Translations under genes and position numbers: made by a program
DNA from: Pseudoxanthomonas sp.
Lineage (GTDB): Bacteria > Pseudomonadota > Gammaproteobacteria > Xanthomonadales > Xanthomonadaceae
DNA: 37,832 bases
Direction of reading: 5' to 3'
Assembly: GCF_024710765.1 (NCBI RefSeq)
Contig: NZ_JANJUE010000124.1
Span: 1-37,832 of the forward strand
The notes under the pieces: model-generated
Told to the model about the DNA's origin: nothing
What the model saw: the letters and a program-made list of their open reading frames with translations, nothing else
The model's database searches: none
In this document: positions 35,237 through 37,832 of the stretch, piece by piece
Layout of the letters: the number at the start of each line of letters is the position of its first letter
Numbering within the stretch: the first letter of the stretch is position 1

Positions 35237-37420
35237 TCAGTCGAAGCTGCGACGCCAACCGACCGTGAACGTGCGGCCGCGGCCAGCGAAGTAGTTCAGG
35301 TCGTCGGGGTTGGGCTGCGATTGCGGGTAGTAGCCCACGTACTGGCGATCGAGCAGGTTCTCGATGCCGAACGAGAACTCACCCACGCGCGTGTCCCAGC
35401 CCGCACCGAAGTCCACCAGCGTGTAGCCCTCGAAGTGCTCCTCGTAGATGGTGGTGCCGGTGTTGCGCCCCTCGTTGATGTCACGCGACAGGTAGCGTGC
35501 GCCCTGCAGGCGCAGGCTCAGCACCGCAGTCGGGGTCCAGCGCACCGCCAGCAGCGCCTTGTCCGGCCCCTGGGTGCGCGCGCCCAGCTCGAGATCGAGC
35601 GGCAGGCCTTCGCCCACCGCGGTCTTGCCGCGGGTGCGGGCGTAGGTGCCCGACACGCGCCAGTCCGCATGCGGGCGCCATTCACCGGCGAATTCGAAGC
35701 CCTTCACATGCACCGGCGTGCGGGTGATCGAGCCCAGTCCAGTGACGCGGTCCACGCGCACCTGGCTGCCCAGTTCGCTGCGCGAGTCGTAGTACGACGC
35801 CGTGAAGCTGCCCTGTGCCCCGGCCCACGTCAGCCCGACTTCGCGGTTGTCGGTGACGACCGGCTTGAGCGCGACGAGCTTGTCGACCGACTGTCCATCG
35901 CGGTTGACCGCGCGCAGCACCAGGCCGACATCCGGCAAACCGAAGCCCTCGTTGTACGACGCGAAGGCCGACCAGCCCTCCGCGAAGCGCCACACCGCGC
36001 CGAGGTTCTTGACCCACTGGGTGTAGGAACGCTCGCCGCCTTCCACCACGCGGCTGCCATAGGTGGCCAGCGTGGTGTAGGTATCCACGGTGAGCGTGGC
36101 GTGCTCGCGGCGCACGCCACCGCGCACGGTGACCGGGCCCTGCTCCCACTCCAACTGCGCGAACGGCGCCCAGCTCTCGAACTCCAATTCCGGCACCCAC
36201 AGACGGCCGGTCAGCGCCAGCTGCTGATACGAGGTGTCCGACAGCCAGTCCAGGCCGGTGGTCAGCTCCAGGTTGTCGGCGAGGAAACCCGGGCGCACCC
36301 AGCTGCTGCGCAGGCCCGCCTTGTCGGCCACCACTTCGGACTGGTCCACCAGCGTCCCGATGGGCGCGATGGACACATCCTGGAAATTGGCGAAGGTGCC
36401 CGCGCCGTAGGTCGCGGCAAAATCCTGCGTGTACAGCTGCACCAGTGCGGTACCGCCGGCCAGATCGGCATCCGACCATTCCAGCGACGCGGTCCGCGCC
36501 TTGTTGCGCGGCGGCTCGCCCACCGGCGTGCCACGCTCGGCGCTGGTCGGGATGCCGGCATCGCGATCGCCCGCCACCGCGCGCCAGTCGGCATCGCCGG
36601 CCATGCGGAATTTGTTGAACGACAGCTGCAGGCGCTGGGTATCGGCGAAGTCGTAGCCGAGCTTGACGAACACGTCGCGCGCCACCGAGTCCTGCGTGTC
36701 ACCCTGCGTGCCCTCGATGCCGAGACGGTTACCGTCGCCATCCACGCCCACGCCGCGCGCGCTCCAGCCCAGGTAGGCCAGCGCATCGAACACGCCCTGC
36801 TTGTGCTCCAGCATATAGCCGCCCTTCTCGAAGGCGTCATCGCTCTCGAACTGGGTGCCGTACTTCAGGTCGAAGGTGTGGCGGGTCCCCTCGGTGCGCG
36901 GCGTGCGCGAGATGTAGTTGATGATGCCGCCCGTCGCGCCGAGGCCCTGCACGGCCGACGCGCCGCTGACCACTTCCACCCGCTCGATCACCGCCGGGTC
37001 GGCGAAATAGCCTTCGCGCGCACCGTTGCGCAGCGGGTTGCTCTGCGGGATGCCGTCGAACAGGATCAGCGGCGTGCGCCCGCGCATCGATTCGCCGAAG
37101 CTGGTCATCTTGCCGCGCGACGGCGCGTAGCCCGGCACCTGCGTGGCCAACACCTCGCTCAGGTCCTCGACCACGCGCAGCTGCTCGTCCAGGTCATTGC
37201 GGGTGATCACGCTCACCGCGCCGGGGATCTTGTCGATGGCCTTGCTGCCGCGGGTGGCGGTGACGACCACGCGATCCAGCGTGGTGGCGGAAGGCGCGTC
37301 TGCCTCGGTGACGGCGGCGTCCGCGGTGGACGCCTCCTGGGCCAGGGCGGCAACGGGTGCGGTCAGGGCGAGTGCGGCGCCCAGCGCCAGCACGAGCGGG
37401 GTCTTGCGGAACGGCAACAT
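35237..37420 (-). CDS. TonB-dependent outer-membrane receptor, siderophore type
   Basis: 727 residues. A signal peptide (1-27, ending ALA-Q) is followed by a TonB-box-like TLDRVVVTATRG at 48-59, a plug domain (about 60-175, with GAVSVITRNDLDEQ and RVEVVSGASAVQGLGATGGIINYISR) and a 22-strand barrel. The end is YPQSQPNPDDLNYFAGRGRTFTVGWRRSFD, close to the usual aromatic terminus. It should import a ferric chelate. Pairing with the PepSY gene and a Fur-like box supports siderophore uptake. The ligand cannot be told; no siderophore synthesis genes are present. The ATG at 37420 starts the signal peptide. Confidence 0.93.
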   Translation of the reverse strand: MLPFRKTPLVLALGAALALTAPVAALAQEASTADAAVTEADAPSATTLDRVVVTATRGSKAIDKIPGAVSVITRNDLDEQLRVVEDLSEVLATQVPGYAPSRGKMTSFGESMRGRTPLILFDGIPQSNPLRNGAREGYFADPAVIERVEVVSGASAVQGLGATGGIINYISRTPRTEGTRHTFDLKYGTQFESDDAFEKGGYMLEHKQGVFDALAYLGWSARGVGVDGDGNRLGIEGTQGDTQDSVARDVFVKLGYDFADTQRLQLSFNKFRMAGDADWRAVAGDRDAGIPTSAERGTPVGEPPRNKARTASLEWSDADLAGGTALVQLYTQDFAATYGAGTFANFQDVSIAPIGTLVDQSEVVADKAGLRSSWVRPGFLADNLELTTGLDWLSDTSYQQLALTGRLWVPELEFESWAPFAQLEWEQGPVTVRGGVRREHATLTVDTYTTLATYGSRVVEGGERSYTQWVKNLGAVWRFAEGWSAFASYNEGFGLPDVGLVLRAVNRDGQSVDKLVALKPVVTDNREVGLTWAGAQGSFTASYYDSRSELGSQVRVDRVTGLGSITRTPVHVKGFEFAGEWRPHADWRVSGTYARTRGKTAVGEGLPLDLELGARTQGPDKALLAVRWTPTAVLSLRLQGARYLSRDINEGRNTGTTIYEEHFEGYTLVDFGAGWDTRVGEFSFGIENLLDRQYVGYYPQSQPNPDDLNYFAGRGRTFTVGWRRSFD

Positions 37421-37476
37421 GGCAGGTCCTGGAATACGCTGCCATCGGATGCGCGGCAGCCAGCGCCGCGCATGTT

Positions 37477-37495
37477 AGTGAGATCGATTCGCATT
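37477..37495 (-). promoter_or_regulatory. Fur-box-like sequence
   Basis: Read on the minus strand, AATGCGAATCGATCTCACT matches the imperfect dyad AATGATAAT-ATCATT style of Fur sites, with an inverted arrangement around a central base. It is 57-75 bases before the TonB receptor start, in the expected promoter region. Iron-dependent repression of the receptor-PepSY operon is inferred. Confidence 0.6.
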
Positions 37496-37538
37496 TACAA
37501 CTGGAAGCGGCGGCACCGAACGGGACCTCACCGGCCGA

Positions 37539-37554
37539 CGGGGCGTCAGCCCCG
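37539..37554 (-). terminator. Hairpin downstream of the LprI-like gene
   Basis: A 6-bp stem (CGGGGC / GCCCCG) with loop GTCA begins about 20 bases after the stop of the edge gene. No T tract. A weak transcript-end signal at best. Confidence 0.35.
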
Positions 37555-37573
37555 CCATCCCAGTCGACCCGGC

Positions 37574-37832
37574 CTACTCGGCGTGGTCGGAATGCACGTA
37601 GTGCGGCGCGCCCTCGAAATACTTCAAACGCTGCTGGTAGACCCTGCGCAGGCAGTCGGTGTCGTCCTCGCAAGCGTCGCGTCGGTCCCTCAGCCAACGC
37701 ATCTGCGACGAGCGCAGGGCGTCCGCCTGGTCCGCATTGGCCAGCGCCTGGCGATACCCACGGGCCAGCCGCTGGTCGAGAAGGGCCAGGTCGGCGTCGT
37801 AGCACACCGTGGCCTCGGCGGCCTTGGTGGCC
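37574..37832 (-). CDS. LprI-like (lysozyme inhibitor LprI N-terminal domain) protein, 5' truncated by the window
   Basis: The visible part is about 86 codons, and the frame stays open to the right edge, so the N-terminus lies outside. The sequence VCYDADLALLDQRLARGYRQAL, then QMRWLRDRRDACEDDTDCLRRVYQQRL, is the LprI-type domain: a first Cys, LD..L...Y, then W...RDAC and C....Y..R with paired cysteines. Members are small exported proteins, some of which inhibit lysozyme; many have no known role. A GTG at 37807 begins the Cys motif and is unlikely to be the true start. It lies upstream of the TonB receptor gene on the same strand, with 153 bases between, and is not obviously its partner. Confidence 0.8.
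   Translation of the reverse strand, partial: ATKAAEATVCYDADLALLDQRLARGYRQALANADQADALRSSQMRWLRDRRDACEDDTDCLRRVYQQRLKYFEGAPHYVHSDHAE

Overview
The window is about 37.8 kb of very GC-rich, densely packed bacterial chromosome with short intergenic gaps and many ATGA start/stop overlaps. The gene families point to a Gammaproteobacterium of the Xanthomonadaceae/Lysobacteraceae (Lysobacter, Luteimonas or Pseudoxanthomonas type). The pointers are a CopL-type copper protein, a CGFS glutaredoxin fused to a rhodanese domain, a plant/alphaproteobacterial-type glutamate-cysteine ligase, a short-form AMP nucleosidase, a Clp/CRP-type site, and short REP-like repeats beginning CTGTAGGAGCGA. This assignment rests on family recognition only. 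I saw no rRNA, tRNA, CRISPR array, insertion sequence, integrase or phage gene.

Left part (1-11.4 kb), mostly housekeeping: the N-terminal half of a DUF1704/MATCAP-type metallopeptidase (cut by the window edge), rsgA, an AlaA-type aminotransferase, an SGNH hydrolase, a NodB-type polysaccharide deacetylase and a three-domain glutaredoxin/A-type/rhodanese protein with a clear terminator. These are followed by a DUF924 protein, an amn-GNAT pair, and a translationally coupled pair of exported amidohydrolase-like proteins, the second of which has lost its first metal-ligand motif. A DUF1761 membrane protein closes this part.

Middle part (11.4-17.2 kb), signalling and formaldehyde detoxification: a membrane-anchored diguanylate cyclase and a DegV protein are divergent around an AT-rich region with a perfect CRP/Clp half-site pair (TGTGA-N6-TCACA). 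After a small hypothetical gene comes frmR-frmA-frmB on the minus strand, a complete glutathione-dependent formaldehyde module. Its FrmR keeps Pro2, Cys35, His60 and Glu64.

Copper/silver part (17.3-25.3 kb): a small exported Cys/His protein and a CusC-CusB-CusA-type efflux operon on the plus strand face a minus-strand pair, copL and a cytochrome c with a 14-histidine tail. CusB carries the heavy-metal-binding domain at both ends.

Right part (25.6-37.8 kb): an exported alpha/beta hydrolase, a membrane-embedded AraC-type regulator and an exported class C beta-lactamase-like serine hydrolase, all co-directional; gshA, divergent from an incomplete peptide ABC importer (binding protein plus one permease only); then an iron-uptake pair, a TonB-dependent receptor and a PepSY-type membrane protein, behind a Fur-box-like sequence; and a partial LprI-like protein at the edge.

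Recurring themes are thiol/glutathione chemistry (gshA, CGFS glutaredoxin, frmAB) and metal homeostasis (copper efflux, iron uptake). I did not find a clearly unprecedented system. The best candidates for new biology are the copper cassette with its His-tailed cytochrome, the Cys-less A-type domain in the glutaredoxin fusion, the paired active/degenerate amidohydrolases and the Clp site beside a diguanylate cyclase.
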